NCBI RefSeq assembly: GCF_018141005.1
Contig: NZ_CP046582.1
Location: 806,001-870,000, forward strand
Direction of reading: 5' to 3'
Length of the DNA: 64,000 nt
Origin: Erwinia sp. E602
GTDB lineage: Bacteria; Pseudomonadota; Gammaproteobacteria; Enterobacterales; Enterobacteriaceae
Position 1 is the stretch's first letter. Each line of letters opens with the position of its first letter. The translations under genes and the position numbers were made by a program. Positions 9,220-19,564 of this stretch are shown here, one piece after another. Under the pieces are notes generated by a model that saw only the letters and a list, made by a program, of their open reading frames with translations, did no database searches and was not told the DNA's origin.

Positions 9220-10164
9220 TCAGGCCAGGCGTTTCTCGATGGCATCCATCAGCATACCGGTGATCGAGATCGGGAAGGCCGCTTCGATTTCACGAATACA
9301 GGTCGGGCTGGTGACGTTAATTTCCGTCAGGCGATCGCCGATGATGTCGAGGCCAACAAAGATCAGCCCTTTCTTTTTCAGCGTTGGGCCGATGGCGCGG
9401 GCAATCGCCCAGTCACTTTCGCTCAGCGGGCGCGCTTCACCACGGCCGCCGGCGGCCAGGTTGCCACGGGTTTCGCCGGATTTAGGGATACGCGCCAGGC
9501 AGTAAGGCACCGGCTCGCCATCAACCACTAATACGCGCTTGTCGCCATCTTTGATCGCCGGCAGGAAGTTCTGCGCCATGCAGTAGAAATTACCGTGCTC
9601 CGTCAGGGTCTCGATAATCACCGAGAGGTTAGGATCTTCCTTCTTCACGCGGAAGATAGAGGCACCGCCCATCCCGTCCAGCGGCTTAAGGATAATGTCG
9701 CCGTGCTGCTGCCAGAATTCGCGGATCTGGCTGGCGTTACGGGTCACCAGCGTGTCCGGCGTATGTTCGGCAAACCAGGCGGTGAACAGTTTTTCGTTAC
9801 AGTCGCGCAGGCTCTGCGGTTTGTTGACGATCAGCGTGCCCTTATCTTCGGCGCGCTCCAGGATGTAGGTGGCGTAGATAAACTCGGTGTCAAACGGCGG
9901 ATCTTTACGCATCAGCACCACGTTCAGGTCGGACAGCGCAATATCCTGCTCGCTGCCGAAGGTGAACCACTGCTCATAGTTTTGCTCAACGCTCAGCAGG
10001 CGGGTGCGCGCCCGGCCTTCACCGCCGCGCAGATAGAGATCGTTCATCTCCATATAATGGATTTCATAACCACGGCGCTGTGCTTCCAGCAGCATGGCAA
10101 AGCTGCTGTCTTTTTTGATATTAATCGACGTGATCGGGTCCATCACGATGCCAAGCTTTATCAT
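9220..10164 (-). CDS. gshB: Glutathione synthetase
   Basis: ATP-grasp ligase joining gamma-glutamylcysteine and glycine to form glutathione, 314 aa (E. coli 316). The N-terminus [20 protein letters not shown], the ATP-grasp loop [15 protein letters not shown], and [23 protein letters not shown] with the Mg ligands Glu and Asn are all present. It lies in the rsmE–gshB–yqgE–ruvX run with a 54-bp gap after rsmE, the conserved enteric order. Confidence 0.97.
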   Translation of the reverse strand: MIKLGIVMDPITSINIKKDSSFAMLLEAQRRGYEIHYMEMNDLYLRGGEGRARTRLLSVEQNYEQWFTFGSEQDIALSDLNVVLMRKDPPFDTEFIYATYILERAEDKGTLIVNKPQSLRDCNEKLFTAWFAEHTPDTLVTRNASQIREFWQQHGDIILKPLDGMGGASIFRVKKEDPNLSVIIETLTEHGNFYCMAQNFLPAIKDGDKRVLVVDGEPVPYCLARIPKSGETRGNLAAGGRGEARPLSESDWAIARAIGPTLKKKGLIFVGLDIIGDRLTEINVTSPTCIREIEAAFPISITGMLMDAIEKRLA

Positions 10165-10218
10165 TCTTTTCTCCGCTTTGCGTATTCTGACGCTCAGATT
10201 TGATGAAATTAACGGTGT

Positions 10219-10950
10219 TCAGCCCAGATCGCCAAAGCGAACCTGCAGCGCGGTAATGGCCGTAAGCGCGGTGGTTTCCGTTCGCAGCACCCGCGGCCCT
10301 AACAAAATATCGGTAAAGTCATGCCCGGCGGTCATGGCAATCTCAGCCGCGCTCAGCCCGCCTTCGGGGCCAATCAGCAGCCGCACGCGTTCCACCGGCA
10401 GCGGCAGCGTGTTGATGCTGTGTTCGGCTCTCGGATGCAGGTTTAACTTCAGGCCGGCTTCCGGCTCGCTGCACCAGGCTTCCAGCGTCATCGCCTCCCG
10501 GATCTCCGGCACGCGGTTGCGGCCACACTGCTCACAGGCAGCAATGGCGATCCTGTGCCACTGCTGCAGCTTTTTCGCCATACGTTCGGCGTCCAGCTTT
10601 ACTCCACAGCGTTCAGAAAACAAGGGGGTGATAACATTAACCCCAAGTTCTACCGCTTTCTGGATGGTAAATTCCATTTTTTCACCGCGCGACATCACCT
10701 GGCCCAGGTGCAGATCCAGCGGCGATTCACGGCTGTCGGCGCGGACGTCACCAATACGCACGCGCACGTTTTTTTTATCCGCCTGCACGATTTCAGCGCT
10801 GAAGGCGCGATCGGAGCCATCAAATAACTCCAGAAACTGGCCTGGCACCATGCGCAGCACGCGGCCGACGTGGTTAGCGGCCTCATCGCAGAGCGCCGTT
10901 TCGCTACCCGGCTGCAGCGGCTCGGGGTGATAAATGCGGGGAATACGCAT
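10219..10950 (-). CDS. rsmE: 16S rRNA (uracil1498-N3)-methyltransferase RsmE
   Basis: SPOUT-class methyltransferase that modifies U1498 of 16S rRNA. At 243 aa it equals E. coli RsmE. The N-terminal PUA-like part ([21 protein letters not shown]) precedes the trefoil-knot SAM site with [14 protein letters not shown] and [16 protein letters not shown] near the C-terminus. It sits between endA and gshB on the same strand. Confidence 0.96.
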   Translation of the reverse strand: MRIPRIYHPEPLQPGSETALCDEAANHVGRVLRMVPGQFLELFDGSDRAFSAEIVQADKKNVRVRIGDVRADSRESPLDLHLGQVMSRGEKMEFTIQKAVELGVNVITPLFSERCGVKLDAERMAKKLQQWHRIAIAACEQCGRNRVPEIREAMTLEAWCSEPEAGLKLNLHPRAEHSINTLPLPVERVRLLIGPEGGLSAAEIAMTAGHDFTDILLGPRVLRTETTALTAITALQVRFGDLG

Positions 10951-11003
10951 GGAAGTCCTGTAAAAGTTAAAAAAGTCGCTTTGTTCAGCGCGGTTAAGCC
11001 ATT

Positions 11004-11717
11004 CTACCGCTGGCAGGCCTGCTGTACATAGGGGTTATGATTGCCCTGAACCCGGGCGATACGTTTATCACGTTCGCACTCCCAGCTATTAACCGGATTG
11101 AGCTTTGACCAGGCCGTCATCAACTGCGTCTGCTGGCTGGACATAGAAATTTTGTACTGGTCGCGCATATAGAACCAGGTGCGGGCAATCGCCCCACGCG
11201 CCTGCTGCGGCGGTTCCGCCAGCTTGTTCTTAAAGTCGACCTTCATCGCGCACTGGCCATACTGACCTTCGCCGCCGCGCCACTGGCCGTACATAAAGTT
11301 AGCACGGTCGCCGTTAACCTCGCCAACCGATGGCTGCAGATTGTGTAAATCAGACTCGATTCGGCGGTAACCGGCGTCTTTCGCACAGTTTTTGCGCCCG
11401 CCCTCCTGCCAGCACTGCAGCTGGTGGCCAAAGGTCCAGGCCGGGACCACGTGTTCCCACTCGATCCTGCTGGCGCGCTGTGCATTTTTTCTCACCTGAT
11501 AGCCGCAGGAGGCGAGGTCAGGCGTGCCTTTCTTACCGGTCCAGCTGATTTTACAGCCGCAGTAGAAGCTGCCCGGCGCATCGGCGTTGATCTCTACCGC
11601 ATAGGCCTTGGCCTGGCTGAAGCTGTTTTGTTGAAATTTATCGGGGTTCAGGGCATGGCTCAGCCCCGGTAAACAGGCCAGCACGGTCGCCAGCGGGAGG
11701 ATTGTTTTGTGCAGCAT
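11004..11717 (-). CDS. endA: Periplasmic deoxyribonuclease I (endonuclease I)
   Basis: Secreted non-specific endonuclease, 237 aa. A signal peptide covers residues 1–22 (ending GLSHA). The catalytic His-Asn-His/beta-beta-alpha-metal region is in [11 protein letters not shown], followed by [19 protein letters not shown]. Several Cys residues fit the disulfides seen in the family. It is followed by rsmE after 53 bp and preceded by sprT, as in E. coli. Confidence 0.96.
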   Translation of the reverse strand: MLHKTILPLATVLACLPGLSHALNPDKFQQNSFSQAKAYAVEINADAPGSFYCGCKISWTGKKGTPDLASCGYQVRKNAQRASRIEWEHVVPAWTFGHQLQCWQEGGRKNCAKDAGYRRIESDLHNLQPSVGEVNGDRANFMYGQWRGGEGQYGQCAMKVDFKNKLAEPPQQARGAIARTWFYMRDQYKISMSSQQTQLMTAWSKLNPVNSWECERDKRIARVQGNHNPYVQQACQR

Positions 11718-11836
11718 ATTCCGGAAAATCTGTCATTCATAAGGGGGCTGGAGAGTAACAGAAGTGCCGGAAATTGCGAATAATGGGCTTATAAATCAGC
11801 CATTTTTCGTCTGTATTACGGATTTATCTGGCGTGT

Positions 11837-12349
11837 TTACGCGTTTGGAAACTCGCCGGGCTGTAAAATATCGCCGCACTGCAGGCAGCGGTACTGGCTG
11901 TCGCCGCGCAGCACGCGGTTATGGCGGCGTACGGTGAGCTGATGCTGCTGGCAGCGGCAGCGGTAGGGAAACACGTTGCTGCGCACCGAGTTGATGGCGA
12001 ACTGATGGGTACGGCGGGCGGGAACGCCAAGCACGTTCTCCATCATCCATTTCCACTCTTTGCCGTGCGGTGCCACGCGGCCAAAGTGTTTCCACACCAG
12101 CAGGTGGGCCAGCTCGTGCGGCACGACTTCATCAATAAACGCCTGCTGGTTTTCCAGCAGCAGCACCGGGTTCAGGCGGATTTCCCAGCTTTCCAGCCAT
12201 GCGGTACCGGCGGCGGTGCCGCGCTGCTGCCAGACCACCTTCGGTTCCGGATAATTGCGCTCCAGCCGCTGGTTGGCCTGCTGCAGCTTGTCGCGCAGCG
12301 AGCGCATCACGGCCTGCTGCAGGGCGATGGGAAGTCGTTGAGGTTTCAT
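11837..12349 (-). CDS. sprT: SprT family zinc metalloprotease-like protein
   Basis: A 170-aa protein with the SprT zinc-binding motif [13 protein letters not shown] (HExxH plus distal His) near residue 70 and a C-terminal zinc-ribbon of four Cys (RCRC and CLQC). Relation to eukaryotic Spartan suggests DNA-protein crosslink handling, but this is not established for the bacterial protein. I chose ATG 12349 ([15 protein letters not shown]), which matches E. coli; the longer frame upstream adds a proline-rich segment with no family match. Confidence 0.94.
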   Translation of the reverse strand: MKPQRLPIALQQAVMRSLRDKLQQANQRLERNYPEPKVVWQQRGTAAGTAWLESWEIRLNPVLLLENQQAFIDEVVPHELAHLLVWKHFGRVAPHGKEWKWMMENVLGVPARRTHQFAINSVRSNVFPYRCRCQQHQLTVRRHNRVLRGDSQYRCLQCGDILQPGEFPNA

Positions 12350-12520
12350 CTGGCAGAGAATACGGGGGCAGGGAGGGGAACACAAGGAGGAACGCAAGCG
12401 GGGAAGCGTCAGGGATGCAGGGGCGAGTACTGAGCGGCGCGGACGTAAGTAACCGACGAGAACAGGCGGGGTGGGGAAGAGCCTGGCGGGCGGGCAGTGC
12501 AATTGTACAGCGGGAGCGCC

Positions 12521-12554
12521 TGCTAAAACGGGCCAGCGGTTAAGCTGGCCCGTT
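12521..12554 (-). terminator. galP terminator hairpin
   Basis: An 11-bp perfect stem (AACGGGCCAGC) with a 6-base loop lies 45 bp past the galP stop. On the minus strand it continues into TTTT. This is moderately strong and consistent with ending galP before sprT. Confidence 0.7.
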
Positions 12555-12598
12555 GACAGCCGGAGTGACGTTCCGGCAGCAGGCTGAAAGAGCGAGGA

Positions 12599-13996
12599 TT
12601 AGTCGCGCTGGCCGATATCGCGCAGCTTTTTTCCGCTCAGCAGGTTGCGCTCGATGTGCTCCAGCGAGACGTTCTTGGTCTCCGGGATCAGCCAGATGGT
12701 CAGCAGGATAAACAGCACGTTCAGCCCGGCGTAGACCCAGAAGGTGTTGGCGTTGCCCAGCGTGTTCAGCATGGTCAGGAAGGTCGCCCCGACGATCATA
12801 TTGGCGATCCAGTTGGTGGCGGTAGAGACGGTAATACCGAAGTCACGCCCCTTCAGCGGCTGGATCTCAGAGCAGAGCACCCAGATCAGCGGACCGGCGC
12901 TCATGGCAAAACCGACGATAAACATCAGCAGCATCGCCACGGCAAAGTACTGCGCGCCGGCGGAGTGAATGCCGATATGCAGCATGGTGCCGAGGATGCC
13001 CATGCCCAGTGCCATCACCAGGAAGCCCAGCTTCAGCGTCGGCTTACGTCCCCAGCGGTCCACCAGACCAATGGCGATAAAGGTCGCCAGCACGTTAACC
13101 AGGCCGACGATCACCGTGCCCCACATCTGCTGGGTGGTGTTGGCAAAGCCGGCAATTTCAAAGATTTTCGGCGCGTAATACATGATCACGTTCATGCCGG
13201 TAAACTGCTGCATCACCTGCAGACCGACGCCCAGATACACTGCCCGACGGAAGTTGCCGTTGCTGCGGAACAGCTGCCAGCCGGACTGTTTGATTTTCAG
13301 ACTTTCACGGATCTCATCCAGTTCGCGTTTGGCCTGCTCGCTGGTATCCCGCAGCCGGTCCAGCACGCGCTGGGCATCGCGAAAGTTGCCTTTCGCCGCC
13401 AGCCAGCGCGGGCTGTTGGGCAGGAAGAACACGCCGACTAACAGCAGCAGGGCCGGAATAGTAATGATGCCGAGCATCCAGCGCCACTCGCCGCTGGCGC
13501 TGAAGGCGGTGTCGGAGAGGTAAGCGGCCAGTATGCCGATGGTGATCATCAGCTGGTACAGCGAGATCATGCTGCCGCGGATCTTCTCGGGCGCGATTTC
13601 AGACAGGTACAGCGGCGCGGTGTAGGAGGCCACGCCAACCGCCAGCCCCAGCAGCACGCGGGCGACGATCAGCATTTCAGGGTTCGGCGCCATCGCCGAC
13701 CACAGGGAACCGATCACGAACAGCACCGCCCCGATCATCAGGCTCTTCTTACGCCCGAGGTAGGAGGAGAGCCAGCCGCTGCCGACCGCACCGATCGCCG
13801 CACCAAACATCATTGAGCTGACGATCCACTCCTGCTGGTGGGCCGTGACGGAAAAGTCTTTCGCGATGAACGGCAGCGCGCCGGCAATCACGCCGATATC
13901 CAGGCCGAACAGCAGGCCGGCCAGCGCGGCGAGGAAGCAGACAAACAGGGTCATGGTCTTGTTTGACGTTCTGCTGCGTTTGTTATTATCAGGCAT
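12599..13996 (-). CDS. galP: Galactose:H+ symporter GalP
   Basis: Major-facilitator sugar porter of 465 aa (E. coli 464) with 12 predicted membrane segments. Sugar-porter signatures are visible: [14 protein letters not shown] in TM1, YLGRKKSL after TM2, [15 protein letters not shown] after TM4, [14 protein letters not shown] in TM7, DRWGRKPTL after TM8 and the C-terminal [12 protein letters not shown]. It imports galactose, and also glucose, with protons. Two gal-operator-like palindromes upstream suggest GalR/GalS control. Confidence 0.95.
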   Translation of the reverse strand: MPDNNKRSRTSNKTMTLFVCFLAALAGLLFGLDIGVIAGALPFIAKDFSVTAHQQEWIVSSMMFGAAIGAVGSGWLSSYLGRKKSLMIGAVLFVIGSLWSAMAPNPEMLIVARVLLGLAVGVASYTAPLYLSEIAPEKIRGSMISLYQLMITIGILAAYLSDTAFSASGEWRWMLGIITIPALLLLVGVFFLPNSPRWLAAKGNFRDAQRVLDRLRDTSEQAKRELDEIRESLKIKQSGWQLFRSNGNFRRAVYLGVGLQVMQQFTGMNVIMYYAPKIFEIAGFANTTQQMWGTVIVGLVNVLATFIAIGLVDRWGRKPTLKLGFLVMALGMGILGTMLHIGIHSAGAQYFAVAMLLMFIVGFAMSAGPLIWVLCSEIQPLKGRDFGITVSTATNWIANMIVGATFLTMLNTLGNANTFWVYAGLNVLFILLTIWLIPETKNVSLEHIERNLLSGKKLRDIGQRD

Positions 13997-14079
13997 AGCG
14001 CCTCCGTTAAATAAAACTGTTATAGGTTGTTTTAAGCGTAGAAAACCGGGGTGCGTATCGCGTGCGACAGATCACACTG

Positions 14080-14095
14080 ATGTAATCGGTTACAA
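14080..14095. promoter_or_regulatory. Candidate GalR/GalS operator, galP-proximal
   Basis: TGTAATCGGTTACA is an almost perfect palindrome around a central CG. It fits the LacI-family gal consensus GTGnAAnCGnTTnCAC. It lies about 85 bp upstream of the galP start codon. A candidate CRP site overlaps just downstream, at 14061–14076. Confidence 0.6.
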
Positions 14096-14282
14096 GCTGA
14101 AATATCTGAAAACACCTTGCCAAAGCACACCCGGCGTGAAAATGAAGTTAAACCATAGCAGCTTATTGCTTCGCTGCTTAACCTGCAGAGCGCCTGGCAG
14201 ATGGCGCTGAAAATGGCGCATTTTAAGGTAAAGTCAGCGATTTTAGTAATGTTAATGACAGGAAAAATAAGGAAAATAGTTA

Positions 14283-14298
14283 GTGTAACCGTTACCAT
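14283..14298. promoter_or_regulatory. Candidate GalR/GalS operator, distal
   Basis: GTGTAACCGTTACCAT matches nearly all fixed positions of the gal operator consensus. It is 203 bp centre-to-centre from the proximal site. Paired operators at a distance are the architecture used for GalR looping at the E. coli gal operon. Confidence 0.5.
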
Positions 14299-14431
14299 TT
14301 TCATTTTAAGAATTTCCTGTACCGATCGGCCAGTGAAAACCCATTAAGCGGCAAGGAACAAGTGACCTGCCGCTGAGGCAGGCCAGCAGTTTATCGGTGA
14401 GAAAAGGGGGGGAGAGCGGTGAGCGGCAGGC

Positions 14432-14457
14432 AAAAAAAAGGGCGCCCGCAGGCGCCC
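14432..14457 (-). terminator. metK Rho-independent terminator
   Basis: On the minus strand GGGCGCC, a 4-base loop and GGCGCCC are followed by eight T residues, 17 bp beyond the metK stop codon. This is a classical strong terminator separating metK from galP. Confidence 0.93.
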
Positions 14458-14474
14458 TGATGACCGGCCGGAAC

Positions 14475-15629
14475 TTACTTCAGGCCAGCCGCATCGCGCA
14501 GCAGCGCGGCTTTGTCAGTTTTTTCCCACGGGAAATGCTCGCGACCAAAGTGGCCGTAGGCAGCGGTTTCGCGGTAGATCGGGTGCAGCAGGTCGAGCAT
14601 TTCGATCAGGCCATACGGGCGCAGTTCAAAGAACTCGCGAACCAGCAGGGTCAGTTGCTCGCTGGGAACTTTACCGGTACCGAAGGTTTCCACCATGATG
14701 GAGGTGGGTTCAGCCACGCCAATCGCGTAGGAAATCTGGATCTCACAGCGGTCGGCCAGGCCGGCGGCCACGATGTTTTTCGCCACGTAACGCGCGGCGT
14801 AGGCTGCAGAACGGTCAACCTTTGACGGATCCTTACCGGAGAACGCACCACCGCCGTGACGGGCCATGCCGCCGTAGGTATCAACGATGATTTTACGCCC
14901 GGTCAGGCCGCAGTCGCCCATCGGGCCGCCGATCACAAAGCGACCGGTTGGGTTGATGTGGTATTTGGTGCTGGCGTTGATCCACTCCGCAGGCAGAACC
15001 GGCTTGATGATCTCTTCCATCACTGCTTCACGCAGATCGCTGGTCGACACGTCTTCAGAATGCTGGGTTGACAGCACCACCGCGTCGATACCGACAATTT
15101 TGCCGTCATCGTACTGGAAGGTGATCTGGCTTTTCGCATCCGGGCGCAGCCACGGCAGGCTGCCGCTCTTACGCACTTCTGACTGGCGCTGCACCAGACG
15201 GTGCGCGTAGGTCACCGGCGCTGGCATCAGCACGTCGGTCTCGTTGGTGGCGTAGCCAAACATCAGGCCCTGGTCACCGGCACCCTGCTCCAGCGGATCG
15301 CTGCGGTCAACGCCCTGATTGATATCCGGTGACTGCTTGCCAATCGCGCTCAGTACCGCGCAGGAGTTGGCATCAAAGCCCATATCAGAATGAACATAGC
15401 CGATATCGCGTACGGTCTGACGGGTGATCTCTTCGATATCCACCCATGCGCTGGTGGTGATTTCACCGCCAACCAGAACCATACCGGTCTTCACATAGGT
15501 TTCGCAGGCCACACGGGCTTTCGGGTCCTGCTCGAGGATGGCATCAAGCACGGCATCAGAGATCTGATCGGCGATTTTATCGGGATGTCCTTCTGATACG
15601 GACTCGGATGTAAAAAGGTGTTTAGCCAT
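14475..15629 (-). CDS. metK: S-adenosylmethionine synthetase
   Basis: Makes SAM from methionine and ATP; essential. The 384 aa equal the E. coli enzyme. Signatures are [18 protein letters not shown] at the start, [12 protein letters not shown] near residue 115, and the P-loop-like [19 protein letters not shown] near residue 260. ATG 15629 is chosen by this N-terminus; the frame extends upstream without family match. An AAGG ribosome-binding site lies about 10 bp upstream. Control by MetJ is supported by tandem met boxes at 15760–15807. Confidence 0.98.
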   Translation of the reverse strand: MAKHLFTSESVSEGHPDKIADQISDAVLDAILEQDPKARVACETYVKTGMVLVGGEITTSAWVDIEEITRQTVRDIGYVHSDMGFDANSCAVLSAIGKQSPDINQGVDRSDPLEQGAGDQGLMFGYATNETDVLMPAPVTYAHRLVQRQSEVRKSGSLPWLRPDAKSQITFQYDDGKIVGIDAVVLSTQHSEDVSTSDLREAVMEEIIKPVLPAEWINASTKYHINPTGRFVIGGPMGDCGLTGRKIIVDTYGGMARHGGGAFSGKDPSKVDRSAAYAARYVAKNIVAAGLADRCEIQISYAIGVAEPTSIMVETFGTGKVPSEQLTLLVREFFELRPYGLIEMLDLLHPIYRETAAYGHFGREHFPWEKTDKAALLRDAAGLK

Positions 15630-15759
15630 TTTATTCTTTACCTTGAATATTCGGGTTAAAAATCGACTGCATAGCGCGAAGACTGGAAACCAGCCCGGAG
15701 ACTCAGACTCAGCGCCCCCACAGGCAAAGCCATGAGCAGTACAGATGTACGGTAAAACA

Positions 15760-15807
15760 GGACGCTTAGAAGTTAACCAGTATAGACGGATTAACATCTG
15801 GACGGCT
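15760..15807. promoter_or_regulatory. MetJ operator: six tandem met boxes upstream of metK
   Basis: Six consecutive, unspaced 8-mers resemble the met box AGACGTCT: GGACGCTT, AGAAGTTA, ACCAGTAT, AGACGGAT, TAACATCT and GGACGGCT. They match at 5, 5, 4, 6, 5 and 6 of 8 positions. MetJ binds cooperatively to such head-to-tail arrays. The location 130–180 bp upstream of the metK start fits a repressed promoter. Confidence 0.75.
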
Positions 15808-16082
15808 ATTCTAGGTTAGTCATTAAGCGGATTGCCAGCATTTTTTGATGGAAGGACGGTTTTCGCCGGGCTGAAAAGTGGCAAAAAATCCTGACAGAGG
15901 GCGCATTTGACATAATTTCATTTTGCAATTGATGCCGTCGGGCTGTATAAAACGCCGTTGCCCATGACGATGACGTTGTTTCGGCACCCGGCCCGTCAGC
16001 GACGAACCCCTCGTGCTGGCTTTCACCCGCAGATTTTGTCTTTACCGCACGCCGTCCGGTGTGTGTGGAGGTGATAACAGTA

Positions 16083-16220
16083 ATGAACCAGGATGTTATC
16101 CAGTCAGGTCATTTACGCCACGCCGGCGTACTCTCCGCCCCTTCATTTCGATCGTCTTTTCGCTCTTTTTGTCGATGTTTTATGCGCGTTGGTCATAATC
16201 CCGACACTGGCGCAGGCTAA
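16083..16220 (+). CDS. Possible short leader ORF upstream of speA (45 aa)
   Basis: ORF MNQDVIQSGHLRHAGVLSAP onward, preceded 11 bases upstream by a strong GGAGGTGAT Shine-Dalgarno. It contains five Arg codons, four of them in the second half (two are the rare CGA), in a SFRSSFRSFCRCFMR segment. Two hairpins follow it. Position ahead of arginine decarboxylase makes an arginine- or polyamine-sensing leader peptide conceivable, but I recognise no family and the spacing is longer than ideal. Confidence 0.25.
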   Translation: MNQDVIQSGHLRHAGVLSAPSFRSSFRSFCRCFMRVGHNPDTGAG

Positions 16221-16244
16221 TCTTCTCGACAGTGTGACCCGGTT

Positions 16245-16300
16245 CTCTCAGATTATCCTGAGAGTTGTCGCTGTGCTTCTCTGACTCGTACTACGGAGTC
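16245..16300 (+). other. Tandem hairpins in the speA upstream region
   Basis: Two perfect stem-loops occur in sequence. The first is CTCTCAG with loop ATTATC and CTGAGAG (16245–16264). The second is GACTC with an 8-base loop and GAGTC (16283–16300). Neither is followed by a T-run. They lie between the short ORF and the candidate speA promoter. Confidence 0.5.
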
Positions 16301-16317
16301 CGCCACGTGTTTTACAA

Positions 16318-16326
16318 TGTTATACT
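16318..16326 (+). promoter_or_regulatory. Candidate extended -10 promoter for speA
   Basis: TGTTATACT fits the extended -10 form TGnTATAAT with one mismatch. No good -35 is seen at 17 bp. The predicted start near 16333 would give a leader of about 120 nt before the speA ATG. Confidence 0.35.
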
Positions 16327-16451
16327 GCAGAAACCGAGTTTTGCGGTGTTTCAGTCCGCCTGGCTGAAAATTTGCGCTATGGGTAAGTGGCCGCAGCAGC
16401 AGGGTGCTGCCGCGGTAAGCTGTATTGATTCATTACCATTTGAGGTCTGCG

Positions 16452-18428
16452 ATGTCTGACGACATGAAAACAATCAAGGGTTCGTCAGCTGGCGAACAGG
16501 GTGCACTCCGCTCAATGCAGGAGGTGGCCATGAGCGATCGCGATGCCAGCAAAATGCTGCGCACCTACAATATTGCCTGGTGGGGCAATAACTACTACGA
16601 CGTTAACGAACTGGGGCATATCAGCGTTTGTCCCGATCCGGACGTGCCGGAAGCTCGCGTCGACCTGGCGAAGCTGGTCAAAGAGCGCGAGGCCGAAGGC
16701 CAGCGCCTGCCGGCGCTGTTCTGCTTCCCGCAGATCCTGCAGCACCGCCTGCGCTCCATTAACGCGGCGTTTAAGCGCGCGCGCGAGTCATACGGCTACC
16801 GCGGCGACTACTTCCTCGTCTATCCGATCAAGGTTAACCAGCACAAGCGCGTCATTGAATCGCTGATCAACTCCGGCGAACCGCTGGGGCTGGAAGCCGG
16901 CTCGAAGGCCGAGCTGATGGCGGTGCTGGCGCATGCCGGCATGACCCGTTCGGTGATCGTCTGTAACGGCTACAAAGACCGCGAATATATCCGCCTGGCG
17001 CTGATCGGCGAGAAGATGGGCCACAAGGTCTATCTGGTGCTGGAGAAGATGACCGAAGTTAAGCTGGTGCTGGAAGAAGCCGAGCGCCTGAACGTGGTGC
17101 CACGGCTGGGCATTCGTGCGCGCCTGGCGTCGCAGGGCTCTGGTAAGTGGCAGTCGAGCGGCGGTGAAAAATCCAAGTTTGGCCTGTCAGCCACCCAGGT
17201 ACTGAAGCTGGTGGATATTATGCGCGAAGCCGGGCGTATCGAGAGCCTGCAGCTGCTGCACTTCCATCTCGGTTCGCAGATGGCCAATATTCGCGACATC
17301 GCCACCGGCGTGCGCGAGTCGGCACGTTTCTACGTTGAGCTGGCCAAGCTGGGCGTCAACATTCAGTGCTTTGACGTCGGCGGTGGCCTTGGCGTCGACT
17401 ATGAAGGCACCCGTTCGCAGAGCGACTGCTCGGTCAACTATGGCCTGAACGAATATGCCAACAACGTGATCTGGGCTATCGGTGACGCCTGCGAAGAGCA
17501 TAACCTGCCGCACCCGACGGTGATCACCGAGTCCGGCCGTGCGGTCACCGCGCACCACACCGTGCTGGTCTCCAATATTATCGGCGTTGAGCGCAACGAG
17601 TTCAGCGAGCCGCAGGCTCCGGCCGCCGACTCACCGCGCCCGATCGCCAGCCTGTGGGATACCTGGCAGGAGATGCACGAGCCGAATAACCGCCGCTCGC
17701 TGCGCGAATGGCTGCATGACAGCCAGATGGATCTGTTCGACATCCATACCGGCTACTCACAGGGCACCTACGATCTGACCCAGCGTGCCTGGGCCGAGCA
17801 GCTTTATCTCAGCATCTGTCACTATATCCAGCAGCACCTGGACCCGAGCAACCGCGCGCACCGCCCGGTGATCGACGAGCTGCAGGAGCGCATGGCCGAT
17901 AAGATTTACGTCAACTTCTCGCTGTTCCAGTCGATGCCGGACGCGTGGGGCATCGACCAGCTGTTCCCGGTGTTGCCGCTGGAAGGCCTGGACAAGGTGC
18001 CGGAGCGCCGTGCGGTGCTGCTGGATATCACCTGTGACTCTGACGGCACCATCGATCACTATATCGACGGTGACGGCATTGCCACCACCATGCCGATGCC
18101 GGAGTACGACGTGGAAAACCCACCGATGCTCGGCTTCTTTATGGTCGGTGCCTATCAGGAGATCCTCGGCAATATGCACAACCTGTTCGGTGATACCGAA
18201 GCGGTGGACGTGTTTGCCTTCGCCGACGGTTCGATCGAAGTGCAGCTGTCAGACGAAGGTGATACGGTCGCCGATATGCTGGAGTACGTGCAGCTGAAGC
18301 CGGACGAGCTGCTGACCCACTTCCGCAACCAGATTAAGCAGAGCGACCTCGACGACGATCTGCGTGCGCAGTTCCTCGAAGAGTTTGAGGCCGGGCTGTA
18401 CGGGTATACTTACCTGGAAGACGAGTAA
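16452..18428 (+). CDS. speA: Biosynthetic arginine decarboxylase
   Basis: PLP enzyme converting arginine to agmatine, the first step to putrescine through SpeB. The 658 aa equal E. coli SpeA and align almost throughout. The PLP lysine is in [14 protein letters not shown] near residue 127, with HFHLGSQ and the glycine-rich [11 protein letters not shown] later, and the conserved [10 protein letters not shown] near the C-terminus. Start ATG 16452 (MSDDMK) follows GAGG; earlier in-frame codons lack family match. A terminator separates it from speB. Confidence 0.97.
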   Translation: MSDDMKTIKGSSAGEQGALRSMQEVAMSDRDASKMLRTYNIAWWGNNYYDVNELGHISVCPDPDVPEARVDLAKLVKEREAEGQRLPALFCFPQILQHRLRSINAAFKRARESYGYRGDYFLVYPIKVNQHKRVIESLINSGEPLGLEAGSKAELMAVLAHAGMTRSVIVCNGYKDREYIRLALIGEKMGHKVYLVLEKMTEVKLVLEEAERLNVVPRLGIRARLASQGSGKWQSSGGEKSKFGLSATQVLKLVDIMREAGRIESLQLLHFHLGSQMANIRDIATGVRESARFYVELAKLGVNIQCFDVGGGLGVDYEGTRSQSDCSVNYGLNEYANNVIWAIGDACEEHNLPHPTVITESGRAVTAHHTVLVSNIIGVERNEFSEPQAPAADSPRPIASLWDTWQEMHEPNNRRSLREWLHDSQMDLFDIHTGYSQGTYDLTQRAWAEQLYLSICHYIQQHLDPSNRAHRPVIDELQERMADKIYVNFSLFQSMPDAWGIDQLFPVLPLEGLDKVPERRAVLLDITCDSDGTIDHYIDGDGIATTMPMPEYDVENPPMLGFFMVGAYQEILGNMHNLFGDTEAVDVFAFADGSIEVQLSDEGDTVADMLEYVQLKPDELLTHFRNQIKQSDLDDDLRAQFLEEFEAGLYGYTYLEDE

Positions 18429-18478
18429 CAGAATTTTTATCACTAACGGCGGCGGGCGATCCCGCCGGTAAACACACT

Positions 18479-18521
18479 ATCCCTTCCTCGTCGGGTTAAC
18501 GACGCGGTGGGGATTTTTTTT
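18479..18521 (+). terminator. speA terminator
   Basis: An imperfect stem (CCTCGTCG against CGACGCGG, extended by ATCCC against GGGGAT) is followed by eight T residues about 50 bp past speA. It would give speB its own or attenuated expression. Confidence 0.8.
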
Positions 18522-18580
18522 AGCGCAATAAGCACATCCGCACCGCAACCAACCGGTGCTTAAGAAAGAAAGGAGTGGTT

Positions 18581-19504
18581 ATGAATACCAACACGTTAGG
18601 CAATCAGTACGACAACTCGCTGGTGTCCAACGCCTTCGGTTTTCTGCGTTTCCCGCTGAACTTCCAGCCGTATGACAGCAACGCCGAGTGGGTGATCACC
18701 GGCGTGCCGTTTGATGCTGCCACCTCAGGCCGTCCGGGCAGCCGCCTGGGGCCGGGGGCAATCCGCCAGATCTCAACGAACCTGGCGTGGGAAGGCTGCC
18801 GCTGGCCGTGGGAGTTTGACCTGCGCCAGCGCCTGAACGTGATCGACTGCGGTGACCTGGTGTACGCCTTCGGTGACGCGCAGGACTTCAGCGACAAGCT
18901 GCAGGCGCACGCCGAGAAGCTGCTGGCCAGCGGCAAGCGCATGCTGACCTTCGGCGGCGATCATTACATCACGCTGCCGCTGCTGCGCGCGCATGCAAAA
19001 ACCTTCGGCAAAATGGCGCTGATCCACTTCGATGCGCATACCGATACTTACTCCAACGGCCCAACCTTTGACCACGGCACCATGTTCTGGACCGCGCCGC
19101 AGGAAGGGCTGATCGATCCGGCGCATTCGGTGCAGATCGGTATCCGCACCGAGTTCGATAAGTCACTGGGCTTTAACGTGCTGGATGCCGCGCAGGTCAA
19201 CGATCGCAGCGTTGATGACATCATCGCCGAGGTGAAGCAGATCGTCGGTGATATGCCGGTCTATCTGACCTTCGACATTGACTGCCTGGATCCGGCGCAC
19301 GCGCCGGGCACCGGTACGCCGGTGATTGGCGGCCTGACCAGCGATAAAGCCAGCAAACTGGTGCGCGGCCTGCAGGGGCTGAATATCGTCGGCATGGATC
19401 TGGTGGAAGTGGCGCCTGGCTACGACCAGTCGGATATTACCGCGCTGGCGGCTGCCAGCCTGGCGCTGGATATGCTGCACGTGCAGGCGGCCAATAAGGG
19501 CTGA
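18581..19504 (+). CDS. speB: Agmatinase
   Basis: Ureohydrolase splitting agmatine to putrescine and urea. The 307 aa match E. coli (306). The binuclear Mn ligands are in [18 protein letters not shown] and [38 protein letters not shown] closes the signature. I chose ATG 18581, 5 bases after AGGAG; a GTG at 18575 lies inside that ribosome-binding site. In E. coli the next gene is loiP; here a 13-kb operon intervenes. Confidence 0.97.
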   Translation: MNTNTLGNQYDNSLVSNAFGFLRFPLNFQPYDSNAEWVITGVPFDAATSGRPGSRLGPGAIRQISTNLAWEGCRWPWEFDLRQRLNVIDCGDLVYAFGDAQDFSDKLQAHAEKLLASGKRMLTFGGDHYITLPLLRAHAKTFGKMALIHFDAHTDTYSNGPTFDHGTMFWTAPQEGLIDPAHSVQIGIRTEFDKSLGFNVLDAAQVNDRSVDDIIAEVKQIVGDMPVYLTFDIDCLDPAHAPGTGTPVIGGLTSDKASKLVRGLQGLNIVGMDLVEVAPGYDQSDITALAAASLALDMLHVQAANKG

Positions 19505-19532
19505 GCCTGTAACGCGACACCCTGCCGATCGT

Positions 19533-19564
19533 AACGGGGCAGCCAGCCGCTGCCCCGTTTTATC
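19533..19564 (+). terminator. speB terminator
   Basis: A 10-bp perfect stem (AACGGGGCAG and its complement) with a 7-base loop, followed by TTTTAT, lies 29 bp after the speB stop. It isolates the following operon from speB transcription. Confidence 0.9.

Larger units (their letters stand above)
13997..14431. other. galP upstream regulatory region
   Basis: Non-coding stretch between galP and the metK terminator. It carries two gal-operator-like palindromes and a partial CRP half-site arrangement (CGTGC, 6 bases, TCACA at 14061–14076). The sequence from 14200 to 14330 is AT-rich. No credible gene is seen. Confidence 0.6.
15808..16451. other. metK–speA divergent region with long structured speA leader
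   Basis: About 640 bp without a recognised gene. It holds the met boxes at its left edge, a short Arg-containing ORF (16083–16220), two hairpins (16245–16264 and 16283–16300) and a candidate extended -10 promoter at 16318–16326. E. coli also annotates tiny ORFs between metK and speA, but I could not match these to them. Confidence 0.5.

Noticed and set aside
16093..16284. 63-aa hydrophobic ORF upstream of speA
   Set aside because: Overlaps the better-initiated 45-aa ORF in another frame, has no Shine-Dalgarno and no family match.
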